Positions 16,806-25,995 of a stretch of DNA of 64,000 bases are shown here, piece by piece. The first letter of the stretch is position 1; every line of letters begins with the position of its first letter. Under the pieces are notes generated by a model. It searched no databases. It was given only the letters and a program-made list of their open reading frames with translations, and was not told where the DNA came from. Source of the stretch: Rhodococcus opacus (GTDB lineage Bacteria > Actinomycetota > Actinomycetes > Mycobacteriales > Mycobacteriaceae). Where the stretch lies: contig NZ_JAAXPA010000027.1 in assembly GCF_012396235.1 (NCBI RefSeq), forward strand, positions 1-64,000. The letters are read 5' to 3'. A program made the translations under genes and the position numbers.

Positions 16806-16848
16806 AGCTAATACACACCGCGGTCTCTGGACGGGCCGCAATCCGTGG

Positions 16849-17247
16849 TCACTGCTTGCCGAGCGACCGCCGAATCTCGTCGAGCTTGGCCTTACCCGCC
16901 TTCTCCCGCTTCTCCCACGCCTCGTCCAGCGACTGCCCCGACGGGCTGTCGTGCGCGAGTTCGGAGGAGCCCATCGCCGTCCCGAACCGTCCCTCGATCC
17001 GCTCACGCACCCGGTCGAACGTCGGGACCCCACCCGGCGTGTAGTCCGGCTCGGGCACATCCGGTGCGATGTGGGGCACGACCTCCGCGGTCACCGGATC
17101 CTCGGCCGGAATCGCCGCACCCACGTCCACCGCCGCGAGGAGCGCACCGAGGCCCGGACGACCCGCGGCCACCGCACGCACCACCTGGAGGAACTCGGCG
17201 TCGGTCAACTGACTCGCCGCCGCCACGACGTCGCGCACTTCGGTCAT
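16849..17247 (-). CDS. Hypothetical protein
   Basis: A 132-residue protein I do not recognise. The N-terminal 45 residues look helical (VVAAASQLTDAEFLQVVRAVAAGRPGLGALLAAV). A Pro/acidic linker follows, then a charged C-terminal helix rich in Lys and Glu (DEAWEKREKAGKAKLDEIRRSLGKQ). No signal peptide or membrane segment is visible. The ATG follows GAGGAG by seven bases; a GTG five codons upstream is less well placed. High GC at third positions supports a real gene. It lies between argC and pheT with no operon link to either. Confidence 0.7.
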   Translation of the reverse strand: MTEVRDVVAAASQLTDAEFLQVVRAVAAGRPGLGALLAAVDVGAAIPAEDPVTAEVVPHIAPDVPEPDYTPGGVPTFDRVRERIEGRFGTAMGSSELAHDSPSGQSLDEAWEKREKAGKAKLDEIRRSLGKQ

Positions 17248-17291
17248 CGCACCGCTCCTCACCGTCCCTGGCCCTCCACCCAGGCTACGGG

Positions 17292-19778
17292 TCAGCTGCG
17301 GAGTTCGGCACCCACGGCAGCGGACGCCGCAGCCACCGCGGCGTCGCGGGCGGCGCTCGCCTCGTCCTCGGTCAGGGTGCGGTCGACGCCGCGGAATCGC
17401 AGCGCGAACGCCAGCGACTTCCGGCCCTCCCCGACCTGCTCACCTTCGAACACGTCGAACAGCCGGATGTCCTCGAGCAGCTCCCCTCCGCCCGACCGCA
17501 GGGCCGCCTGGACCTCGGCGGCGGGTACCGCGGCGTCGACCACGACCGCCACGTCCTGAAGGACCGCGGGGAAGGGCGAGACCTTCGGCGCGGGCAGGTT
17601 CTCCACCAGCGGCAGGGCGTCCAGATCGATCTCCACGGCACTCGTCCGCGGGGGAAGTCCGGCGCGCTCGAGCACGGCGGGATGCAACTCGCCCGCGTGT
17701 CCGACGACGACACCGTTCACGAGCAGCTCCGCGCCGCGACCCGGGTGCCACGGCAGGTACTGCGTCGCGCGGAACTCCAGTTCGACACCGGCAGCGGCAG
17801 CTACCGTCCGGGCGGCGGCGAACGCGTCGGTGGCGTCGGCCGCTCGGCCCGCGCCCCACGGACCGCTCGGCTCACGCTGCCCCGTGAGCACCGCCGCCAC
17901 GTGCACCGGCTGATCCGGCAACGACTGCAGCAGTGCCGTGATCTGCTCGTCGGTCGGGCGCCGGTCCACCGGCAGCGCCTCGACCGGCTTGGTGTCCGCA
18001 CCGGGCAGCACGACCTGCGCGATGCCGAACAGCGACAGGTCGCGTTGACCGCGGGAGACGTTGCGGGCGAGGACCTCGAGAAGTCCGGGCAGCAACGTGG
18101 TGGGCAGTTCCGGCCGATCGGATTCGAGCGGGTTGAGCACCCTGCTGGTGTTCCTGCGCGGATCCTCGGGATCCAGCCCCCACGTGTCGAAGATCGCCGT
18201 GGGCAGGAAGACCGGAGGCAGGATCTCGACGTATCCCGAGAACGCCAGGGCCCGGCCGACGGCGCGCTTGCGGCGCTGCGCCGGAGTCAACCCACGACCC
18301 GCGGGGGCTGCGGGCAGCACCGACGGAATCTTCTCGAGTCCCTCGAGGCGCAGCACCTCCTCCACCAGGTCGGCGGGCTGCACCAGATCGGGCCGCCACG
18401 ACGGCGGGCCGGCGACGAGCTGACCGTGTCCGCTGTCGCTGACCCCGACCTCCACGTTGCAGCCGATCTGCGTGAGCCGGCGTGCAGCGGTGCCGTTGGG
18501 GTAGTCGACACCCGCCACGCGGTCGGGGAGGTCGATGTCCATGTGGATGGGCTCGTGCGGGGTGACCTCACCGATGTCGGTGAGCGCCGGATCGACCCGC
18601 CCGCCGGCGATGTCGACGAGCAGCGCGGCCGCCCGGTCCAGTGCCGCCACGGGGATCTCGGGGTCGACCACACGCTCGAAACGCTTGCCGGCCTCACTCG
18701 ACAGCTTGTGCCTGCGCGCGGTCTTGAACACCGCGAGCGGATCCCAGGTGGCCGCCTCGAGCAGGATGTCGGTGGTTTCCGAGCCGACCTCGGTGGACGC
18801 GCCACCCATGATCCCGGCCAGCGACAGGACGCCCGAATCGTCGGCGATCACGACGTCCTCGGGGTCGAGGACGCGCTCGGTCTCGTCGAGAGTGGTCAGT
18901 TTCTCCCCCGCCACCGCGCGGCGCACGACGAGTTCGCCGCTGATCTTCGCAGCATCGAACGCGTGCAACGGCTGGCCCAGTTCGAGCAGAACGTAGTTGG
19001 TGACATCGACGGCCGGCGAGATCGGGCGGACCCCCGACAGCAGCAACCGGCGCTGCAGCCACCACGGGCTGACCGCCTTCGGATCGATACCCGTCACCCG
19101 GCGGGCCGCGAAACGCGTCGCCTTCGACTCCGGCTCGACGCGGATCGGCCACGCCTCCCCCTCCGCCGGGTACGGCGCCACCGACGCCGGGTCGGCGAAG
19201 TCGAGGTCGAACCCGCACGCCAGTTCACGGGTGAGCCCGCGGACGGAGAAGCAGTAGCCGCGGTCCGGGGTGATGTTGAGTTCGATGACCGTGTCGTGCA
19301 GGCCCATCAACTCGTTGGCGTCCGCGCCGGGGAGCGCGGTGCCCGGCTCGAGGACGAGGATGCCCGAGTGGTCCTTGCCGATGCCGAGTTCGGCCACCGA
19401 GCAGATCATCCCGTCGGAGACCTGCCCATACGTCTTGCGGGACGCGATGGCGAAACCACCGGGAAGGACTGCGCCGGGGAGTGCGACCACCACGAGGTCG
19501 CCTACGTCGAAGTTCCGGGCGCCGCACACGATGCCCTGCGGCTCGGCCGCCCCCACATCGACCTTGCAGAAGCGGATCGGCTTCTTGAACTCGGTGAGCT
19601 CGGTGATCTCGAGAACCTTGCCGACCACGAGGGGGCCGTCGACGGGCTCGAGCCGGTCGACTTCCTCGACCTCGAGCCCGACCCGGACGAAACCTGCGTC
19701 GAGTTCCTCGGCGGTGACGTCCCAGTCCGGGGTGGCACGCTGCAGGATCTCGGTCAGCCAGGATTGCGCTACTCGCAC
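17292..19778 (-). CDS. pheT: Phenylalanyl-tRNA synthetase beta subunit
   Basis: Beta subunit of the alpha2-beta2 enzyme that charges tRNA-Phe. The 828-residue protein has the expected domain order: EMAP-II-like tRNA-binding domain (about 40-150), B3/B4 editing domain (about 210-390), B5 domain (about 400-480), the catalytic-like core, and a C-terminal ferredoxin-fold anticodon-binding domain (about 730-825). The start is a GTG ([11 protein letters not shown]). It follows pheS by about 67 bp and is surely co-transcribed. Confidence 0.97.
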   Translation of the reverse strand: MRVAQSWLTEILQRATPDWDVTAEELDAGFVRVGLEVEEVDRLEPVDGPLVVGKVLEITELTEFKKPIRFCKVDVGAAEPQGIVCGARNFDVGDLVVVALPGAVLPGGFAIASRKTYGQVSDGMICSVAELGIGKDHSGILVLEPGTALPGADANELMGLHDTVIELNITPDRGYCFSVRGLTRELACGFDLDFADPASVAPYPAEGEAWPIRVEPESKATRFAARRVTGIDPKAVSPWWLQRRLLLSGVRPISPAVDVTNYVLLELGQPLHAFDAAKISGELVVRRAVAGEKLTTLDETERVLDPEDVVIADDSGVLSLAGIMGGASTEVGSETTDILLEAATWDPLAVFKTARRHKLSSEAGKRFERVVDPEIPVAALDRAAALLVDIAGGRVDPALTDIGEVTPHEPIHMDIDLPDRVAGVDYPNGTAARRLTQIGCNVEVGVSDSGHGQLVAGPPSWRPDLVQPADLVEEVLRLEGLEKIPSVLPAAPAGRGLTPAQRRKRAVGRALAFSGYVEILPPVFLPTAIFDTWGLDPEDPRRNTSRVLNPLESDRPELPTTLLPGLLEVLARNVSRGQRDLSLFGIAQVVLPGADTKPVEALPVDRRPTDEQITALLQSLPDQPVHVAAVLTGQREPSGPWGAGRAADATDAFAAARTVAAAAGVELEFRATQYLPWHPGRGAELLVNGVVVGHAGELHPAVLERAGLPPRTSAVEIDLDALPLVENLPAPKVSPFPAVLQDVAVVVDAAVPAAEVQAALRSGGGELLEDIRLFDVFEGEQVGEGRKSLAFALRFRGVDRTLTEDEASAARDAAVAAASAAVGAELRS

Positions 19779-19845
19779 GTCTGCTCAGCTCTCTCGTTCG
19801 TGAAAATGTCGTGACTGTGGTGGACGGGATCCGGGTAACGCGGGG

Positions 19846-20946
<1,101 letters not shown>

Positions 20947-21025
20947 TTAAGTTCTTTCAGTCAACACTCTCGACGAAACCGAAACAGCTCGCCGTCAAAT
21001 CCTATGCGATCCGATTCTCGCCGTT

Positions 21026-21835
21026 TCAGCTGTCGGTTCGCTTGCGGTTCTGGACCCGCGCGCTCGAATACAGGCAGATCGACGCCGCCGTCGCCAGGTT
21101 GAGGCTCTCGGCTCGACCGTGGATCGGAATCCGGACACGATGATCGGCTCGCGCCGAGGTGGCTGCGTCGAGGCCGTGGGCCTCGTTGCCGAACAGCCAC
21201 GCCGTGGGGCGGGCCAGCAGTTCGTCGGCATCGTCCAGATCGACTTCGCCGTCGGCCGCCGTGGCGAGCAGTTGAATTCCCGCCGCGCTGATGCTGTCGA
21301 GGACCGCAGCGGTGTCCCGTTCACGCACGACGGGAAGGTGGAAGAGGCTTCCGGCGGACGCCCGGACACATTTGCCGTTGTGCGGGTCGACGCTGTCGCC
21401 CGCGAGAATCGCCGCGTCCGCGCCCACCGCGTCCGCGACCCGGATGACGGTGCCCGCGTTACCGGGCTCCGCGACCGCGACCGGAACCGCGAGCAGACGA
21501 GTTCCGGGGCCTATCGCCTCCGCCAGCGGAACGTCGAGGAGATCGCACACCGCGACGAGACCCGGCGGGGTCACCGTGTCGCTGAGAGCTCGGACCGCCC
21601 GGTCCGTCACCAGCGACGTACGGACGCCCGCCGTGTGTGCCCGGTCGATCAGCCGCGAGTACCGCTGCTCCGCGTCCTCGGTGTAGAAGAGGTCGTGTAC
21701 GGGGCGGGTGTCGAGTGCCTCGCCGACGGAGTTCTCGCCCTCCACCAGGAAGCGCCCGACCTTGCGGCGTTCCGCGGTGCGCAGCAGCTTGACAGCAGAA
21801 ACGACCCGTGGGGTGCGCTCGGTGAGCGGGTCCAC
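21026..21835 (-). CDS. tsnR: TrmH/SpoU family rRNA 2'-O-methyltransferase
   Basis: SPOUT-class methyltransferase that uses S-adenosylmethionine on rRNA ribose. The 269-residue product has an N-terminal substrate-binding domain (about 15-100) and the knotted catalytic domain with conserved motifs NAGTVIRVADAVGAD, LFGNEAHGL and the final SLNLATAASICLY. The GTG start gives an N-terminus (DPLTERTPRVVSAVKL) like M. tuberculosis TsnR. It follows rplT by 41 bp. The start codon lies inside a strong hairpin (21801-21842), so expression is probably controlled separately from the ribosomal protein genes. Confidence 0.9.
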   Translation of the reverse strand: MDPLTERTPRVVSAVKLLRTAERRKVGRFLVEGENSVGEALDTRPVHDLFYTEDAEQRYSRLIDRAHTAGVRTSLVTDRAVRALSDTVTPPGLVAVCDLLDVPLAEAIGPGTRLLAVPVAVAEPGNAGTVIRVADAVGADAAILAGDSVDPHNGKCVRASAGSLFHLPVVRERDTAAVLDSISAAGIQLLATAADGEVDLDDADELLARPTAWLFGNEAHGLDAATSARADHRVRIPIHGRAESLNLATAASICLYSSARVQNRKRTDS

Positions 21836-21842
21836 GGGTCGT
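21801..21842 (-). promoter_or_regulatory. hairpin covering the tsnR start codon
   Basis: Perfect 11-bp arms ACGACCCGTGG and CCACGGGTCGT flank a second CGCTC-ACC-GAGCG stem. In the mRNA the GTG start (21835-21833) lies inside the first arm. It is also followed by a short TTT, so it could end the infC-rpmI-rplT transcript. Either reading limits tsnR expression. The structure is visible directly; its function is inferred. Confidence 0.65.
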
Positions 21843-21876
21843 TTCCGAGGCTCTGAAGGCCGGGGTGCTGCGAGAC

Positions 21877-22266
21877 TCAGGCTGCTTCTCCGGCCGGAGC
21901 GTTCACGTCCGCCGGGAGCGCCGCCTTGGCGAGGGCCACGAGGCCGGCGAATGCCGCCGCGTCGGAAACGGCCAGCTCGGCGAGGTTCTTGCGGTCGACC
22001 TCGATCTCGGCCAGACGCAGACCCTGGATCAGGCGGTTGTACGTGATGTCGTTCGCCCGTGCAGCAGCGTTGATACGCGTGATCCACAGCTTGCGGAAGT
22101 CGCCCTTGCGCGCGCGGCGGTCACGGTAGGCGTAGGTCAGCGAGTGGAGCTGCTGTTCCTTCGCCTTGCGGTACAGGCGCGAGCGCTGTCCGCGGTAGCC
22201 GCTGGAGGCTTCGAGAATCGAACGACGCTTCTTCTGGGCGTTTACCGCCCTCTTTACGCGTGCCAC
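21877..22266 (-). CDS. rplT: 50S ribosomal protein L20
   Basis: Binds 23S rRNA early in large-subunit assembly. The 129-residue product starts [14 protein letters not shown] and carries the family blocks [16 protein letters not shown] and [17 protein letters not shown] short Ala/Pro tail extends the usual length of about 118. The start is GTG. Third gene of infC-rpmI-rplT, an operon often autoregulated by L20 in other phyla. No L20-type binding site was identified here. Confidence 0.97.
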
Positions 22267-22329
22267 TGAAAAATCCTGTCAATCTTGGGGCGGTGAGCTG
22301 CCCCGGGTGGTCAGTAAAAGGGTGTCGAC

Positions 22330-22524
22330 TCAGATGTCGAGCAGGCGCTTGATGCGAGGAGTGTCAGCCTTGCTGACGACAGCCACGCCATCGAGGCGAC
22401 GGGTCACCTTCGAGGCCTTGTGCTCGAGCAGGTGGCGGCGACCGGCCTTCTGGCGCAGGATCTTTCCGCTGCCGGACACCTTGAATCGCTTCGCGGTGCC
22501 GCTGTGGGTCTTCGACTTGGGCAT
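22330..22524 (-). CDS. rpmI: 50S ribosomal protein L35
   Basis: Small basic large-subunit protein of 64 residues with the full family pattern [19 protein letters not shown] and the lysine/arginine-rich middle. Located between infC and rplT, the near-universal bacterial order. TGAGGA lies a few bases before the ATG. Length is standard. Confidence 0.97.
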   Translation of the reverse strand: MPKSKTHSGTAKRFKVSGSGKILRQKAGRRHLLEHKASKVTRRLDGVAVVSKADTPRIKRLLDI

Positions 22525-22581
22525 GGAGTCCTCAGTTCTCTGTATCCGGACCGTGATCCGGGTCGTGCTGGTGTAGTCGGA

Positions 22582-23238
<657 letters not shown>

Positions 23239-23530
23239 GGGGCCTCCTAGGTTGAACGGTCTTGTCTCGAGACCGCCAGCAGCCCGTACGCCCGGATTCC
23301 CAACAAAAAAGCCCCGCTGCGGTGAATGACTCTCACCATGCGGGGCCCGATGTCGACCGGTCAGACGAACTCACGGCTCACGCCGATCCCTCGTCTCCTC
23401 ACACTCGAGGAACTCGAACCGAGTAGCCTCGGACCGAGCGACCGGACCACTGAACTGCAGTTTTACCTGCCGCGCAGAGGTGGGAGTCGGACTCCACTTG
23501 CTGCCCCCGACAAATCCGAAGGCGGTCGTT
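23239..23530 (-). other. infC: infC operon leader
   Basis: This gap of over 300 bp before infC has no ordinary gene. On the minus strand it is a leader of roughly 290 nt downstream of a candidate promoter at 23537-23566. It contains a Rho-independent terminator at 23305-23346 and several other possible stems, including ACTCG/CGAGT near 23401-23425. A 30-codon frame, ATG at 23339 to TAG at 23247, ends within the infC ribosome site; it has no clear ribosome site of its own. Confidence 0.6.
23305..23346 (-). terminator. infC: intrinsic terminator (attenuator) in the infC leader
   Basis: Minus strand: GCCCCGC ... GCGGGGC outer stem (23346-23340 with 23317-23311), inner GGTGA/TCACC stem, followed at once by six T (23310-23305). 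It lies 67 bp before the infC start and upstream of all three genes, so regulated readthrough would set IF-3/L35/L20 output. Such attenuation is known for infC operons in Firmicutes, by different signals. Confidence 0.8.
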
Positions 23531-23536
23531 GCGTCA

Positions 23537-23566
23537 AGAGTAACATTTGCGCACGTCGTGAGCTAA
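23537..23566 (-). promoter_or_regulatory. infC: candidate infC operon promoter
   Basis: Minus strand: TTAGCT (23566-23561), 18-bp spacer, TACTCT (23542-23537). The -35 is weak (3 of 6), the -10 fits TANNNT. Transcription would begin near 23530, giving the long leader. This is the best candidate seen but not strong. Confidence 0.4.
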
Positions 23567-23615
23567 TCGATACCGGGACGTTGCGCCGGCGGACGCTGGT
23601 GGAATCCTCTAAGGC

Positions 23616-23999
23616 ATGACGGACAACATCGATGACACCCCGAACGACGGCACCCTGACCGGCGGTGACCAGAATACCGACGTCCGGGAACTGGCCGACG
23701 TTCCCTCGGTCGAGGTCATCAGCCGCGCCGCGGTCATGCTCATGAGTTCGGCAGCCGAGAAACTGGGCCTCTCCGACGCCGACCCCGACTCCAGCCCCCA
23801 CCGCGACCTCGACGAGGCCCGGCGGGTCATCACCGCCCTCGCCGGCCTGGTGACCGCGTCCATCGAGTACCTCGGACCGCACGCGGGACCGATCCGGGAA
23901 GGCCTCCAGGCGCTGCAGCGCGCGTTTCGCGAAGCGTCGTCGCACCCGGACGAGCCGGGCAAGGGTCCAGGCGAGAAGTACACCGGCCCCGTGTACTGA
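23616..23999 (+). CDS. DUF1844 domain-containing protein
   Basis: A 127-residue acidic protein with the DUF1844 core (VISRAAVMLMSSAAEKLGL, then DLDEARRVITALAGLVTASIEYLG), a helical domain. An N-terminal Asp/Thr-rich stretch of about 30 residues is probably disordered, as is the Gly/Pro C-terminus. Function is unknown for the family. It is divergent from the infC operon and ends one base before the next gene, so the two form a pair. Confidence 0.85.
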   Translation: MTDNIDDTPNDGTLTGGDQNTDVRELADVPSVEVISRAAVMLMSSAAEKLGLSDADPDSSPHRDLDEARRVITALAGLVTASIEYLGPHAGPIREGLQALQRAFREASSHPDEPGKGPGEKYTGPVY

Positions 24000-24000
24000 C

Positions 24001-24414
24001 ATGGCGAGCCGCAACAAGACCGCGCGGACGCCCGCCGGCGTCGACGAGTTCCTCGCCACGATCGCCGACCCGGTCAAGTGCGCCGACAGCGCACGACTGG
24101 TGGAACTGCTCACCGCCGCGAGCGGAGAGCCCGCCGCGATGTGGGGCACGAGCATCGTCGGGTTCGGCTCCCGCCACTACAGGTACGCCAGCGGACACGA
24201 GGGCGATACCGCACTGATCGGCTTCTCGCCCCGGGCCGCGGCACTCACCCTGTACCTCTCGCTCGACTTCACCGAGCACGAGGCCGAACTCGCCACCCTC
24301 GGCAAGCACACACTCGGCAAGGGCTGCCTCTACGTCAAGAAGCTCGCCGACGTCGACGAGTCGGTTCTCGTCTCGTTGCTGAACCGATCCGTGGCCGCCG
24401 CCCGCGCGCTCTGA
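24001..24414 (+). CDS. DUF1801 domain-containing protein
   Basis: A 137-residue protein with the DUF1801 (YdhG-like) fold: SGEPAAMWGTSIVGFGSRHYRYASGHEGDT, then FSPRAAALTLYLSL and LGKHTLGKGCLYVKKLADVD. Members are small cytoplasmic proteins of unknown role, sometimes called iron-chaperone-like without strong proof. It begins one base after the DUF1844 stop and converges on the WYL regulator. Confidence 0.85.
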   Translation: MASRNKTARTPAGVDEFLATIADPVKCADSARLVELLTAASGEPAAMWGTSIVGFGSRHYRYASGHEGDTALIGFSPRAAALTLYLSLDFTEHEAELATLGKHTLGKGCLYVKKLADVDESVLVSLLNRSVAAARAL

Positions 24415-24421
24415 TCGGATC

Positions 24422-25123
24422 TCACCGTTCGAACACGCTGCGCGCGTCGGCCGGCGGTTCGCCGAAGAGGCTCGGATCGCGTGGGACGAACGACCGGCCG
24501 GTGAGGGTGGCGTCGGACACCCGATCCAGCCGGAACCACCGCACACCCGCGCGGCTCAGACACCACGCGACGAGGAACCACGATCCCCTCGTGTGAGCGA
24601 GAAGGTGCGGTTCGACGACGCGTTCGGTGCGCTCACCGTCCCGGTCCACATACCGGAGCGACACCATCAGCTCGCGCTGCACGCCGTCCTCGACGACGCG
24701 GCGGATGCGTGGTTCCGCGCTCGCCGTGTCGGCGTCTCGCCGGATCCACACCTTCGCGCCGAGTCGCTCCACTCGCTCCCTCGACTCGGCGTCCATCACG
24801 TCGAGCAGTTTGGCCAGCGCGGCCCGGCCGTCGGTCGCGAACGGCGCATCGCGAAACGCCGTGAGGGCCAACGCCACCGAGACCGCTTGAGCGGGAGTGA
24901 AATTCACCGGTGGCAACGTGCCGTTCCCGATGATCCCGTATCCCCCGCCCGGCCCGGCAGTGGCCCGGATCGGGGCGCCCGAGGATTGCAGCACGGCGAT
25001 GTCCCGCTTGATCGTCCGGGTGGTCACCTCGAACTGCGCCGCCAACTGCTCCGCGGTCCGGCCCCGGTTCCCCGCGCGGCGCAGTTCTTCCGTCAGGGCG
25101 TGGAGGCGGGCTGGACGGTCCAT
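24422..25123 (-). CDS. WYL domain transcriptional regulator (YafY type)
   Basis: DNA-binding regulator of 233 residues. An N-terminal HTH_11 winged helix (about residues 5-60, NRGRTAEQLAAQFEVTTRTIKRDIAVL) is followed by a central region and a C-terminal WYL domain (ELMVSLRYVDRDGERTERVVEPHLLAHTRGSWFLVAWC). WYL domains sense nucleic acids or small ligands. The ATG at 25123 fits the family; longer in-frame extension upstream runs into the operator. It is divergent from the hydrolase at 25243, its likely target. Confidence 0.88.
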   Translation of the reverse strand: MDRPARLHALTEELRRAGNRGRTAEQLAAQFEVTTRTIKRDIAVLQSSGAPIRATAGPGGGYGIIGNGTLPPVNFTPAQAVSVALALTAFRDAPFATDGRAALAKLLDVMDAESRERVERLGAKVWIRRDADTASAEPRIRRVVEDGVQRELMVSLRYVDRDGERTERVVEPHLLAHTRGSWFLVAWCLSRAGVRWFRLDRVSDATLTGRSFVPRDPSLFGEPPADARSVFER

Positions 25124-25200
25124 GAGGGCAGTCTGCCGAACGACCGCGGCAAAGTCCCGATTCTCGCCGACCGATTCCGTTACGCGACTGTGACACATAC

Positions 25201-25222
25201 GGTGACACGCAGTTGTCACCGT
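25201..25222. promoter_or_regulatory. inverted repeat between WYL regulator and hydrolase
   Basis: CGGTGACA-N6-TGTCACCG, perfect 8-bp arms, with a further TGTGACA half-site at 25190-25196. It lies 21-42 bp before the hydrolase ATG in the divergent gap. Most simply it is the operator of the WYL regulator; this is positional inference. Confidence 0.6.
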
Positions 25223-25242
25223 TACGGGTTCACTCTTGTCTC

Positions 25243-25989
25243 ATGACCCAGACAAGCGAAGCACACGACAGCACAGGCACTCACATCATCCTGGCTCCCG
25301 GATTCTGGCTCGGCGCATGGGCTTGGGAGGCAGTGGCTTCCGACCTGGTCCGGCGAGGACACCACGTCACCGCGGTGACCTTGCCCGGACTCGACTCCGC
25401 GGACAGCGACCGTGCCGGCATCCGACTGGACGATCACATCTCCGCGATCGCGGACGCCGTCGCGGCCACACCGTCCTCGGAGCGGGTGGTGCTCGTGGCG
25501 CACAGCGGCGCGGGTCCGGTGGCCTACGCGGCGAGCGATCGGGTGCCCGACCGACTGGCCCGCATCGTCTACGTCGACTCGGGACCGCTGCAGACCGGCA
25601 CCGCGCTCCGGGAGGATCTCGACGCTTCGGTCACCGAGATCCCGCTTCCGTCGTGGTCCGAACTCGAGGCCGAAGGCAGCAGCCTCGACGGGCTGGACGA
25701 CGCCACGCTCGAGATATTTCGCAGCCGCGCAGTGCCCGAACCGGCAGGCCCGGCGAGGGACAAGCTCGAACTCGTCGACAGCAGCCGTCTGGACGTGCCG
25801 ACCACGGTGATCTGCACGAGCTTCCCGTCGGAGGTCATCCAGCAGATGGCCGGCGCGGGTCATCCGATGGCCGCCGAACTCGCGCAGATCACGAAGGTCG
25901 ACTACGTCGATCTGCCGACCGGCCACTGGCCGATGTGGTCGCGGCCCGCGGACCTCGCGACCGCGATCGACGCGGCCGCGAGGGACTGA
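25243..25989 (+). CDS. Alpha/beta hydrolase
   Basis: A 248-residue serine hydrolase with oxyanion loop HIILAPGFWLGAWAWE near the N-terminus, nucleophile serine in LVAHSGAG near residue 90 and a C-terminal GHWPMW histidine. It resembles the esterase/salicylate-esterase-like hydrolases of actinobacteria and plants; the substrate is unknown. No signal peptide. An in-frame GTG at 25213 is inside the operator and less likely as the start. Divergent from the WYL regulator. Confidence 0.88.
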   Translation: MTQTSEAHDSTGTHIILAPGFWLGAWAWEAVASDLVRRGHHVTAVTLPGLDSADSDRAGIRLDDHISAIADAVAATPSSERVVLVAHSGAGPVAYAASDRVPDRLARIVYVDSGPLQTGTALREDLDASVTEIPLPSWSELEAEGSSLDGLDDATLEIFRSRAVPEPAGPARDKLELVDSSRLDVPTTVICTSFPSEVIQQMAGAGHPMAAELAQITKVDYVDLPTGHWPMWSRPADLATAIDAAARD

Positions 25990-25995
25990 CCGAAC

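Noticed and set aside
16845-19814. 989-codon open frame opposite pheT
   Set aside because: Shadow of pheT, with composition bias only.
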